From Rhynochetos jubatus (taxonomy: Eukaryota > Chordata > Aves > Eurypygiformes > Rhynochetidae), in contig CM050653.1 of NCBI GenBank assembly GCA_027574665.1, forward strand, positions 10,686,664 to 10,750,663: DNA of 64,000 nucleotides. Reading direction: 5' to 3'. The notes beneath the pieces are model-generated. The model searched no databases, was not told the DNA's origin, and was given only the letters and a program-made list of their open reading frames with translations. The translations under genes were made by a program, and so were the position numbers. This document shows, piece by piece, positions 11,398 through 23,500 of this stretch. How positions within the stretch are numbered: the first letter of the stretch is position 1; the number at the start of each line of letters is the position of its first letter.

Positions 11398-13777
11398 ATA
11401 CATTTCATTTCCTGAGAGGAAGAAATGAGTGATGAGATGCGCATTTCCAATGTGTCCTAATTATATACTGAAGGAACTTTTTAAAAGACACTTTAAAACG
11501 CTATCAAAGGACTACTGAAGTCATGAGACAGGGTATTTTCTACCAAAATAAATAAATACTGGAAAGAATATTAGTTGGAGAAAGATTCTATTGTACAAGT
11601 TATGAATACAGTTTATTTTATAAAGTAATTTGAGACTTCTGCCTCCCAAAGCGTTTGATGTGAGACTTCTTTACTGGCAATTCAGTGGGAAAAAAAAAAT
11701 AAAAATGTTCAGCACCTACTATGTTGCAGATGAAAAGTGTAGCATCCAGAAATGTAAATATGAATTTTCAGAAACCATGAGGATTTGCTGAAGCATTTTT
11801 AATGCAGGAGCTGTGCGTTAGGCGTTGGTAAATGAGAACTGAATCCGTAACGGCTAGCAAAGACTTATTACAAGAAGTACCCTCTAATGAATGCAATAAA
11901 AGAAAGCTGCTCACAGAACAATGAGATATTAATGTGGCCTAATTTATTTAGCTCCATTCCATTTCTCTAAAATGACAGACTCTTCTCATCAATGTCTTTT
12001 CAAATCACACCTTCTAATTAATTTAGTTTCTTATTAGTCTTTATTTAGAGAATTGTTCATTTTGAGACAAGCTTCCTGTGTATGTGTGGGAGGAACAAGG
12101 AGTTCAAACATTCAAATTCCCTTTCTCTCTTTCATACAAAAGACTAATTCAGAGCCTAGGTGCTTCACATACAATCTGACCATCTGCAATTCTAGGCCTC
12201 GGAGAAAGAAAGTGGTTTCATTTATTGTTCAAAACAGTTCTCTTCCATATAGCGATCCAAAGGAAGCAATTTAAATGCAACAAGTTTAATTAGCAAAATA
12301 TTCTACTGCAGTACTAGTTTTAACGCAGTAATTACTTCTGCTCTGATATTACATCTATGCTCAAAAAGGACAGCTACAAGATTAGCAGAAAATAACGGTA
12401 AGTATTATTTTGTCCATTACTTTCTCTGCTACTTCACAGAGCTAAAAGACTGCAAATGGGAACTACTGGCCCAGCTGTTCACTAAACACAAGTAATGGCA
12501 TAAAAGAAAATAAACCAATCCAGGATGCACAAAAAGGGTATTATTAGCCTTCACCGTTAAACACAAATACCTCATTGAAATTAGCCAACTTTTGCTTTCT
12601 TTGCCTTTCCAATCCTCCTGTCAGTTACAACTGCCAAATTAAGTTAATTCAAATTAAAAACTTACCTCTGAATCCAATTTTTTTTTATTGGAAACTAGGT
12701 TTAATTTAGAAACCACATGCAGAGATCTGGTTTGTTTTTCTGCCACATAATGTGTAAAGCAACCTAACAGCAGATTAAAATATTCATTTCCATTTAAAAA
12801 CCTGTTGCAGTTGGAAATATGCAAAATATATAAATATCAGTCACTTGTAAATGGATGGATAACAGGCTTACATAAAGTCCTGATTCGAAAGAAATAAAAT
12901 AACATTTTAGTGTTTAAGAACAAGATTGTGCAAAAGGAAACATGACTTAAAATAGCGAGCTCTATTTTGGAACTCCACCATTACCGGCTAACAAATGATT
13001 AGGACAAAAAAATTTATGTTTATACAAAAAACTAAAATTCCATGATTTTTTTAAAAATAATTACCTCAAAAATACTTATAATCTTATTTTAGAGTCCAGA
13101 AAGCATGCACATTCAGCACGAATTAAAGTGGGTTTTTATGAAGTATCATCTAAAGCTATCTCAATGGATGCAAAAGCTAATTCACCCACAAACTCTAGAA
13201 GAGACTGAACATTTTTTTCCAAAACCAGAGTTTTCAGAAACCTTTACCCTGCTGCCTTTGAATAGAACAAAACCTATTTAAATTCTAAAATTAACAATTA
13301 GCATGAGTCTGAGCTGCATTTTACAATCTATCCAAGAACACTAGGACTGCTTAGGGGGAAACTGCAAGTTATTTGGCTTCTGTACTTGAAAATATGGGCA
13401 TAATAAGATTTGAAAAGGCTGCAGTCGCAAATAGCGCTCTGGTCTGCTAAACGCAGTACTAGGAGAGTTGAGAAGGAGCAGTATGCCCCAAGGAGTGGTT
13501 GGAAAATGCCATCTCTAAAACACAGCGGAACGTTATAGTGGGGATTACAGTTGGACTGCAGTTGTGCAAATAGTAGATTTCATAGTTCAGTAGTTGTTTT
13601 TTTCTAAAAAAAGTAGGAATTTTCCAAGTTGTTGGTGTTTTTTGGGTTTTTTTAATCTATTTATTAACGGCAAGGTTTCTGTGGCAAGATTTAAAACTTA
13701 AAAAAATTAAACTGAAGTTAAGCATTCACTTTCACAGTACATTTTAATTAAAACTTAAAATTACATAGATTATGGGT

Positions 13778-13834
13778 AAAAAAAAAAAAAAGCTGGGGAG
13801 AGCGATTTTACAAAAAAAAAAAAGAAAAAAAAAA
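13778..13834. repeat. Two A-rich simple tracts
   Basis: A run of 14 A starts at 13778. After a short GC-containing spacer, a second run of about 23 bases (12 A, a single G, then A again) follows at 13812-13834. This is low-complexity sequence. Confidence 0.8.
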
Positions 13835-15142
13835 TTTGTAAGAGTTCCCCCTCTTTTCCTTTCCAAGAAATCTATTTGGCAGGTATGGCTCAAATTCAGA
13901 CATGGCTTTGGAGCAGCACAAACCTCATTTTCACTTAAATTACAGCTAATGTTTAACAACTGTCCAGTTTAGTCAACCATGGACTATCCAAAAGCACTGT
14001 GAACTTTACAGTGAGTAAATACATGGTGCGCCTTTCCAGAGCAGCTGCACCCACCTCTTGTGCAGGGCAAAGTGGGGCTGTTGCAGTGTGTGGGGTGTCC
14101 GAGCACCCTGTTGTGCACCCAATTGACCTTTAACAGCCTCTAACGAGCGAATTGCCCAAAGCTATCATGCAGCAAAAAGGAAAATGGAAAAACTCCCAGA
14201 TTTTGCAGTAAATGTCATATGGTAGAGGAAGCTCAAAGCGTGAGTGATGCTTTAATAACTGCCACCCAAGGAAAAGCCCTCTATGCCTATAGCCGTTAAG
14301 AGTGTGTTCAGTCTGAACTTTGATTAAAATTGTATTCTGAGAAGGAACGTAATATGTAAGGCATCTGCTCTTTACACATGCCCAGAATGAGGGAAGGTTG
14401 AGACAACCAATCAATATACACATATGGTTGCTATTAAAATGCTATCATTTGCTAACCGTTAGCAAAAAGGAGTATCTGAAATTTCCATAGTAATATCTTA
14501 TAAGTTATACTTAGACCTGGAAACATCTGTGTTAACAGCATGGCAATGTTGACTTTTACACAGCTTCTACATTTGTTTCCAAAGAAGAGACAAACCCAGA
14601 AGAATAATATACCCAAGGAGACAGTGAGATGCTACTTTATGGATTTGGCTATTTTGCTAATAGGTTTAATATTTGAGAAAGGACACAAGCATAAATTTTT
14701 AGGAGCTATTTAAAATCTTGTAATATGCATTTGTAAAAAACTCGAAGTTAGATGCTAAGATTAAAAGACACAAATTGAACCTAAGAAAGATCTAAAATAG
14801 TGGCAGATGAACCTCTTTTCTTAAAGACAACACCCTGGAGCATGGTGCATACACTGAATATTTATCAACTTCTAGGGGAAAAAACATACAACCAACAGAT
14901 TAAACAGTGAACAAGTCTAAACACAAGTTCTGGAAAGATGATTTCTGAGGGTGAGTTAGAAGCAAACAGAAAACTCCCATCTTAATTCATTATTATTTGC
15001 CCATTTGTGATAAATTAATGGATATTTATGATCTCTTACCTACTGAGGAAGAAAGCACCACATTACATTCATGATCCACATGTAAGGACCAAATTATATA
15101 AAAGGAGAGCATGAAAAGCTGTAGTCTGAAACAGTTTTGAAA

Positions 15143-15178
15143 GTTTGTGTTCTTTCAAAGAACACAAACGTGTTTGTG
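15143..15178. repeat. Overlapping perfect inverted repeats (two alternative hairpins)
   Basis: GTTTGTGTTCTTT is followed by one base (C) and then its exact reverse complement AAAGAACACAAAC, a 27-base near-perfect palindrome at 15143-15169. Its right arm end CACAAAC is itself followed after GT by GTTTGTG (15172-15178). This gives a second perfect 7-bp inverted repeat that shares an arm with the first. The two hairpins cannot form at the same time. The arms also hold TGTTCT/AGAACA, resembling steroid-receptor half-sites, and forkhead-like ACAAAC text. Function is unknown. Confidence 0.9.
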
Positions 15179-16196
15179 CCGACATGTTCACTGAGTAAGC
15201 TAAACAGGCATCACATGCTTAACAGGTACTAACAAGTCTTTGAAATCTTGCTCTGAGTGACCACCATCACACTGAAAGTGTGGGCAGCTGATTAATCCAA
15301 TTTCCTACAAACACCCCAGTGTATAATAAGTTGTCCTTGGCTAGATATACATATCCTATTCTAGAACCACCAAGTATGGCTAATCTGACAATTGAAACTA
15401 AGATATATATGAGACTTGGCACAGTTCTGAATAATACCAGCAAAAAAAGAATTTTTTGTTGAATGTATTTTGCTACCGAAGCTATGAGGACCAGTAGAGA
15501 CACTGGAGTTTGTCTGCAGGCTAACGAAAGCTTGATAGATGTAAATTAAAAGAGGGTGTTCTGCAGTAATTAATTATTTAGATCTACATGCAGTGAAATT
15601 TTCACGTGGTGCTGACAAGTGACCTTTGCGAAGGAGCCTTCAAGCAGATGCTTTGAAGCACCCAGTTCTTCTGCTCTTCAAACCTCCTGCAGCAGCCAGG
15701 AAGGAAGCAGCTCTGCAGACAATGACAGTGTTCAGATTCATGGGCTGACCAATGCTTCAGTGTCCTTATCCTAATTACCTGACACAAAATTATAAAGCAG
15801 AGCTTTGCATAAAATTGAATTTTTGCCCCTATTGTAGGCATCATGCTTTGTGCCTTTGTTTTAATGTCAGCAAGAAAGTCCACAGTCCCAGCAGCGTGAC
15901 ACATGGCATCTGGCCCACCTTTGCCTGTATCATTAATGGTCTTGCAGTTAATCAGAAAACACCCTCTAATTCTGCAGTTTTCAGTGGACATCATTCTTCA
16001 GCAACTTAACTGTCTGTAAGAAAAGGGCTCTTTCACCTCACAGAATACGGACGTTATTTCACACTCCTTCCCCCCGCTATCGGTTTAAGGTGCTGTAAGG
16101 CCCAAGAGTAGCCCAGGGCTAATGAGAAAGCCAATGCTTGATGTCTTATAACCCAAGGTCAGACCTCAAGTTGCCTACTGGAAAGATTAAAGAAAT

Positions 16197-16765
16197 GACA
16201 GAGTCACGAAAGTTGGAAAATACCTGTAAGATCATTTAGTCCAACCATCAACCCAACACTACCATTCCCGCTAGACCATGTCCTCAAGTGCCACATCTAC
16301 ACGTTCCTTGAACACCTCCAGGGACAGTGACTCCACCACTTCCCTGGGCAGCCTGTCCCAGTGCCTGACCACTCTTTCAGTGAAGAAGTTTTTCCTAATA
16401 TCTAATCTAAATCTCCCCTGATGCAACTTGAGGCCATTTCCTCTCATCCTGTCACTTGGGAGAAGAGATCAACCCCCACCTCTGCACCCTCATTTCAGGT
16501 AGCTGCAGAGAGCAATCAGGTTCCTGTTCTTCAGGCTAAACACCCCCCGTTCCCTCAGCTGCTCCTCATAAGACTTGTTCTCCAGCCCCTTCCCCAGCTC
16601 CACTCCCTTGTCTGGACACGCTCCATCACCTCAATGTCCTTCTTGAGGTGAGGGACCCAAAACGGAACACGGTACTCAAGGTGCAGCCTCACCAGTGCCC
16701 AGTACAGGGGCACAATCCTACTCCTGCTGACCACACTGTTCCTGATACAGGCCAGGATTTTCCAA
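16197..16765 (-). mobile_element. CR1 LINE fragment, minus strand, with ORF2 C-terminal remnant
   Basis: This CR1 copy of about 570 bases inserted on the minus strand. Its 3' end is near 16200 (GAAAGTTGGAAAATACCTGT, a degraded form of the usual tail). It contains the minus-strand equivalents of CCAACCATCAACCCAACACT, TCCCTGGGCAGCCTGTCCCA and TCTAATCTAAATCTCCCCTG. Translated on the minus strand, 16625-16765 gives a recognisable piece of the CR1 ORF2 C-terminus: A-C-I-R-N-S-V, then [13 protein letters not shown] and [11 protein letters not shown]. The frame is then lost. It differs clearly from the other CR1 copies here and is likely an older subfamily. Confidence 0.93.
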
Positions 16766-17244
16766 TGGGAAGCATAATATTTGCTTCTCAGAAGTCTCAT
16801 GGTACTGTACTTCAAGGTCATCGCTGTTAATGTTTTGGGAAGTATGTAGGAGGCTGTTAGAGTGCTTTACTCTTCTCTCCCTGCTATTTCTCTCCAGTAT
16901 GGTGTTCATTTTCAGAATTCTTCTTTTCCAGAGATAGAAAAACTTTAAAAAATTCAATGTTATAGCTCCTTGAAGAGGACCTTGAGTTGCATACCAGGAG
17001 GCTTATTTCAGACGACGCTGCCCGCAAACCCACATTCAACATGTACAAGTCAACTCCTCAGCAAACAGCACAGTTTTAATATTCCATTTTTAAAAATATT
17101 TGTTCAGTATCTACACCTCTACCTTTAAATCCTCTTTACAAACGCGTTAGAGATCGCACAGCTAGAGTAAGAGTAGCTTTTAGGGTGCCATTGCTGATGG
17201 GGTGTTTTCAGAGAGCCTGCTCCAGAACAGCAGCCCCTCAGGAA
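16766..17244. other. Between CR1 and CpG island, nothing recognised
   Basis: The first about 150 bases may be further-diverged CR1 (ACTTCAAGGTCATCGC-like text), but I could not align it by eye. The remainder is ordinary AT-rich intron. Confidence 0.4.
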
Positions 17245-17592
17245 AGCTGCTGCCTGCGGTCTCGGTTAACTGCAGCGCCCCGGGGAGAACGCAGCCTGCC
17301 CCGAAGGCAGCCCCCCGCCGTACACCCCTAAAACCTTTCACGGCTTGATTTTGCTCCCCGGTGCGCCCCGGCAGCACCACACACCCCCCCGCAGCCCACC
17401 CCGTGCAGCGCCGGCCGCCCCGTGTCAGAGCCCCGTGTCGGAGCAGGCACAGCGGCACCCAGCGGGCAGCGCCGTGAGCGGGGCCCGGCCCGGCCCACGC
17501 TCCGCGCCGCCTGAATTACTGCCTCCGGCTGGAACACAGAGCTCTGCAGCCACAGCCACCCTCAGGCTCCCCGACCCGAACGCCTGATAGGC
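17245..17592. promoter_or_regulatory. Compact intronic CpG island, candidate promoter
   Basis: By my count 35 CpG dinucleotides lie between 17256 and 17582 in strongly GC-rich sequence, with AT-rich sequence on both sides. This is the only stretch in the window that looks like a classical CpG island. It contains GC-box-like GGGGCCCGGCCCGGCCC near 17479-17495. A C7-GCAG-CCC-A-CCCC run at 17384-17404 is a potential G-quadruplex on the minus strand. No TATA box is evident. At its right edge CAG|GTGCAAGT (GT at 17594) resembles a plus-strand splice donor. It lies about 6 kb upstream of the PTPRN2 exon in gene order, so it could serve an alternative PTPRN2 start, an antisense transcript or an enhancer. 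The open frames through it are rich in Gly, Arg, Pro and Ala, as GC-rich DNA gives by chance. None has a recognisable domain. Confidence 0.7.
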
Positions 17593-20500
17593 AGGTGCAA
17601 GTTTTTAAGGGAGTTGTTTAAAATTAAGACATACAATTAATAAAAAAAAGAAGGCATCATTAAGACAAGTGATCAAAATGCATCATTTTAAAGAGTACGC
17701 GGTGGTATCTGCTTTTGCTAGGGTGTAAGGCAGGAAACAAAACGCAACAGAAGTAAATCCTCAACTGTAAATAAAACACAGAGCATATGTTTGTAGATTT
17801 ATGTTGTAGATTTAAGAGAAACACCGTAACAAGCAGAAAACAACTATGTAAGATGTTCTAAAATTAAAAATTGTTTTTTATCCAACAAGAAAATACTATG
17901 CAGTGGACAATCCTACTAACAGTCCAGTGAACACGCTCTTACTTACTCAATAAAACGCTGCATGGAAGGCAAATGTAACCTTGCAAATTCTATCAAAAGC
18001 CAGAGCACCGAACAGTCCAATAAAAGAACCTAGCAAGACTTAATGCCTTTCCTCACCCCTTTGGACACACACATTTAGGGAAAAAGTTTGGATGGCCAGC
18101 CTGCTTTCAACCAAAAAAAAAAAAAAACCCCAACCCCAGAATATTTCTGCTGATTGAAGGAATTGGATGGCATGAAAGTGATTATCCAAGCGCTCATTTT
18201 AAAAGATAAAAGTTCACATTAACAGCACCATTAGTTAGCTGTTGTGCAAACACTGTGATAGGGCTGGGATTTGCAAAGCTCCCTATCATCCCGAGGCACA
18301 TCTGAGAGCGACTACGTCCTCTGGGGTTTACAGTCCCCTTGTCTCAAGGAGTAATTCTGAGAGCAAGTTCTGGAGGACTCTTCTTCCTCCATCAAAAAAA
18401 GATATAACCTTCAACAGAGGAGAAACATCATTTCAGGAACTGTTTCTGTGCTAACCTTCTAATTTAAGTGGTGGATTGTACAGTCCCAAAATATTATGCA
18501 CACTTCCACTTGAGAGGGTTTTTTAAGTTACAACAGAAATATGTAACTTGTAGAGAAAGTAACTAAAGAATCCATCTCTCTCAAATACAGCAAAAAGAGG
18601 GAAGGAAAGGACCGTGAAAAAGCTGGCTGCAGTTTAAGGAAGCAAAAAGAGAGCAGGCTCACCATGAACAGAAGTGCTGCCTGCTTCCAAAAAAACACTA
18701 AGTTATTCAGCTAAGAGAATGAGAGGTGCAGATTTTAATGCCTAATTTCTGGGATTCAGAGCACAGAAATGAACCTCAGTCTTAACAGGTTGTGCACAGG
18801 CCTCCCAGCCACAGGAATAACGGCCATGCCTTGGTAGGAAAGGGCAGGAGGGAGTTTAAGGAAAGGAAAAAAGTAGGGATGAAAAGAAAGCAAGTCTTAA
18901 ATATTTGCTGGTAGAGCTGACGTTCCAGTTGAATAATGCCTGAATAATGTGGTACTACTTAGAGCATCAAACTTGAATTTTCCATAGCCTAGGTAATTAT
19001 GTGGAATGAAAGCTATGTTTTTGGCTCCATGACGAGGACAAGGACAACAAAGCATGACTGAATCAACATCTTCCACATCCAGATGACTGGTACAGTCTGT
19101 AAGCCACAGAAACCATCTGCCTCTAATTTTGGTCACAGACACCAATCCAGATGTGAGAATACCTTTGAGAAAAAAACTCAAGAAGCTCTAATTGTAATAC
19201 GTTAAGAGGACTTTTTTAAGTCATAAACAAGTATGTATTCATATTGGCATCTGAAGAGCAACTCCTTTATTTATCAGTATACTAAATCATTACAGTATTT
19301 CGTACTAAAGTGAAATGGGAGGAAAGACTTCAACATATAAATCCTCCTCCAAGAGGAAAAATAATTTAAATTCAAGTCTAAGCCAAGTATTAGTAGGCTT
19401 TCAATAAAGCTATCTCTTTTTCTTTTGCATATTTTAGTCACCGGACTGCAAGATTAACATAGGAGTTTACTTTACACTGATGTCTCATTAGTAAGAAATC
19501 TGAGCCATGTACCACCCCCCCATCTAGGAAAAGCTATTTTTTTTCCAGAAGACAGACAGAATACTGCACAAAATTCTGACCACATCATTACTGGAAAGAT
19601 ACAAATAAACTAGAGAAGTTCAGCGAAAAAGGAAAGAAAGGAGGAAGCCACATAGATCCTTAAGCATTGAACTATCCGATTATTTATGGAAAAAGACTAA
19701 AAGTTTATGCAACCTGGTTGATTAATTATTTATTACATTATTGGGAGAAATGGAGTGAAAAGACAAAGCTGAACACTTTTTTTCATGAAATCAGAACAAG
19801 TTTCAAGCAGGGAGAAACAATTCTGAAGCTGTTCAATACCTTTCTGGAAGAGTAAAGGAGCTTCTATTGCTTGTACTGTTTAAAATTAAGCCAGAGTAAT
19901 GAAGAACGATGAAACAGGAACAATTTTTTTTTTTTTTTACTTAATATGCATGTATGAACAGAGGTTACTGGAGGGACTAAGAATTTATTTATGGAAGCAA
20001 TGAGATGCAAATATACTAATGCTTATTTATGCACACTAATTTTCCAAGTATCACTGAGATGTACTTCAGTCACTTCAAGGATCCCCATTACATTTTCGGT
20101 TAGTGCCAAGAACCACTTCGGTGCTGGCAATGTCTTCACTGTGATCAGACTGTAGCTGCTCTTGTATCTGTATTCCCAAAGCAAAAATAACTCCGCAAGG
20201 AAACATGTTCAGCAAAATGGATTTCTGCGTTAATTTTCATTTTGTAATAAAACAAAGTAGTGGAAGTTTTAACTTGTGCTGTCCAAGTACCAAGAGTTAA
20301 TATTTTAAGAGTTAGTTATTACAGCTTTGCAGGAGACAGTGTTCTTGTGAAAACATGACTAATGACCGTTCCATTTGTATTCATCAGATGCAGTATCTAA
20401 CAGAGAGAGCAAACTTGGTTTATTTCTGACCTTTGCCAAACTTCAAGCTTTCTAGATCTTTGCAGGAAAATATTTATTGATACAGCAGATTACTTTTGTA

Positions 20501-23500
20501 ATCTGAGTTACTGAATTTATTCCTAAATGGAACTGACTTCAGACATGCATGAAATTATAGTAATAAAGATCTCCATCTTTTTCCCTAGCTGCAAAGTATT
20601 ACAAAAATTATGGAAAATTATGTTATGCCAACCTGAACACATCATCAGAAATTTTAAATGCGTTATTTCATGAAGGGGAGGGGAAACCCTTATAAACCAA
20701 GGTAACTTCACGGAGTGCTGCACCCTGTGGACTGGTTAAAACTGTTTGGAGTTATCTCAGAAATCTCTTCACCTTCCTTGAGTATGAAATCTAGCATGCC
20801 TATAGAAGCCACGGCACAGCAAGCTGCCTCTGTCAGCTTATGCACAGGCACAGCCAAGAGCCTCACCTCAGACTTTGGCAGAGGGATGCTAACAGTTTCT
20901 GCTGAACAGTCCGAGAGCATGAAAAATCTGACAGTTTTCAAGCAAACTGTACTTTAAAATGTTGCCTACCTAGGACCACCCATTAGAAGCTGCATTCAGA
21001 AGAGCTACTTCCATCACAATAAATTAGAGGTCTGGATGCCGCTGTCCCCCAGCCACGTGAGAGAGCCTGAGCACAGCCCGTGGCTTTGCCAGTGGCAATG
21101 GGTGAGGGGCTCAGACCCCACTGCTCAGTCTGAGACAACACCAGGGCTAAAAGCACTTACAAAGTTCGTGGATACGAAAGTCGGAATAAAGAGGTGATGT
21201 CATTCAGTATGCAGCATTGATGAGGTCAGCGTGGGAATACAAAGTTCTGGTGTCCAAATTTTAAAATGAATGATAAATTTTGGAAAGGACACGGAGAGAA
21301 GCAAAAGAGATTATCTACAGACTGGAAAAAGCCCTGCGGTAAAATGCCTTTTCCATCACAGAAGTCTTCAGAATAGAGGATGATCTTTTGTCTCTATAAG
21401 CCTGCAGACAGATGAAATGATATGGGAACAGAGATCCAGGACAGGACTGGGAGAAGTTTCAGGAGTATTTTATTCTCCTCAGTTTCGTGTATTAGAGTTC
21501 ATACCTTTTAAGATTTGCAGTGTCTGAAATTATGGTAAGAATTAATCTGAAAAGCATGATTTTTCTGGGTTTGCAACAGATGCAGAGACCCCTCGATGCA
21601 CATGAAATGTACAACCCCAAATTGCTTCCTATTTTGTTCACAGAATATGTACAACTTAGAGGAAATATTTAACATTTGAGCACACTTATAAGTTGTAATG
21701 TGTCTTTTAGAATACTGTATGCAATTAAAAGCCATTATTTAACTGGAGTTTGGGGGCAGAATTTAAGCTGCTCACAGCTTTAGATTCTCCTGCAATTTGA
21801 GTGGTTAAGTACGGAAGTTGTATACTCAGCATATATACTTCTTAAAAGAAGACAGAATAAATAAGAATAATTTTGAAAAAAGTATTCATGCTACAAAAGG
21901 AGGAAATAACAGTTCATCAAAGATGCAAAATAAAAAACAATTTGAAATCCAGGACTACAGGATCAGCAAAAAACACCACTGAAATAATATTTTACTAATG
22001 AGCACCATACTGTATCTTTCTAAATGTTTCCATTGCACTATATTGCTTATGAAGTGCCAGATTCTCGCTTGGGATAACAAAACTACACAGAAAATAGTGT
22101 ATCTGCTTGTTGTCTCTTCTTATACTCCAGCTGAACACTCTTCCAGCCAGAAACCATCACTCCTTTTTTGGTATATGTTTTGATAGAGCTAATAGAAAGG
22201 ACTGCAATTCTAAGCGAAGGAAAATGTTTCTACCCAAAATCTATTATTCTGAGGTTTCTGCTAGATTATTGCAAATAATGACACACATAAATAACATGGC
22301 TGAACTTATGACATGTATTAGATGGATAACTGTTCATCTGGATCTCTACAAAGAATATTTTTCTTAAGCATGTCACCTGAGAGTTTGCCTCTCCCGCCAG
22401 TGCTTTGCCATTCCCCAGTTATTCAACCAGCCCAAAGCCTATGTTCCCGTTCAGGCCAACAGAATGGTTGGCAAAGGGTCAGCAGCTCCAGGGTGGTGGT
22501 ATGGACTTCACCACTGACCTCTCCAAAGCCAAAAATATAAACAGAACCGCATGCTCACTGATGAAAGCGAAGGGATAAACCAACATTTTAAAAATCTGAG
22601 CCCAAAAAACCCTCATGAATCCAAAAGAAGGATTCTATTGCTAGCCATATTTCAGCTTTAATTTTCCATTCAATGAGATGCTTCTGTGTTGAAATGAAAT
22701 TTGGATATACAAAAACTAAAAATATTTCCAAGCCATGTACAGATATAAACAGTTTTTGATGCATCCAGACATTTTTTATCCACAATATCATATTGTCCCA
22801 AAGGCATCAACCAAAATAGTAACATTTTTATCTTTAATCGGCATATCTAGTAATGCAGTAATTTTATTGTGTATTTCATTTATTTCTTCACTGTCACTGG
22901 TAACAGGAGCTGGAGACAACTGTTAAAAATATTTGCTATTTTCAGTGTTTGTGAGTGGACAATGTAGGAACAGGGCATCCCATTTCTCTCACATCTGGAG
23001 CACCACCCTTTCAACCTGAAGTTAAAAAAAGGACAATCCAGAAAACAACCTGTAAATTTCAATAAAGTCAAGATTTTAAAGTCAGCACCCTAATGTCTTT
23101 TGCACAAACTTCATTTGCAGCAAAGTTCATATTCTGCCTAAACCACTGACTGCTGTCATATTTGGTGCAACTTGTTATGGGTGGAAAGATAAGCAGCAGG
23201 GCAGCAAAAAGAGGAGGTTTATCTATGGCAGCTAATCTCCTCAATCAACAGCACTCAGCTCTGCTTAACAGCCGTTGCCAAGTAACGGGGACCAGCTTTT
23301 CTTATCGGCTTCATAATGTTTCATTGACTATTCAGACTAGAATAGAAAGCTGTGACACGCAGGGTTATAAGCAGCACAAAATGAAAATGGCATATTATGT
23401 GGTATGAAGAAGAGAAATCTTTTAGCCCTCACCTTATCTGGACAGTGATTGTTACGCAAAAAAAAAAAAAAAAAAAAAAAAGAAAAAATATCATCTATCA

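Larger units (their letters stand above)
11367..16196 (-). other. PTPRN2: PTPRN2 intron upstream of the exon, 11367-16196
   Basis: This is AT-rich intron. It contains A-rich simple sequence at 13778-13834 and the inverted-repeat element at 15143-15178. Between 15600 and 16010 the base composition is more even, and overlapping chance frames occur on both strands (130 codons minus, 85 plus), with no recognised protein. A short stretch near 15770-15830 with TAATTA and TAATTACCTGACAC-like text could be a conserved non-coding element. That is only an impression. Confidence 0.5.

Noticed and set aside
15602-15994. 130-codon minus-strand frame, considered as a further PTPRN2 exon or a pseudogene
   Set aside because: The translation does not resemble PTPRN2 or any protein I recognise, and no strong acceptor/donor pair flanks it. 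Kept only as a possible non-coding element.
16555-16821. 88-codon minus-strand frame as a host gene
   Set aside because: It is the C-terminal part of CR1 ORF2 within the CR1 copy at 16197-16765.
17180-17458. Minus-strand frame in the CpG island, considered as PTPRN2 exon 1 with a signal peptide
   Set aside because: No hydrophobic signal segment followed by the expected cysteine-containing sequence, and no fitting donor. The composition is what GC-rich DNA gives by chance.
23458-23481. Poly-A tracts as tails of processed pseudogenes
   Set aside because: No transcript-like body, polyadenylation signal or target duplication was recognised beside any of the long A runs. They read as simple repeats.
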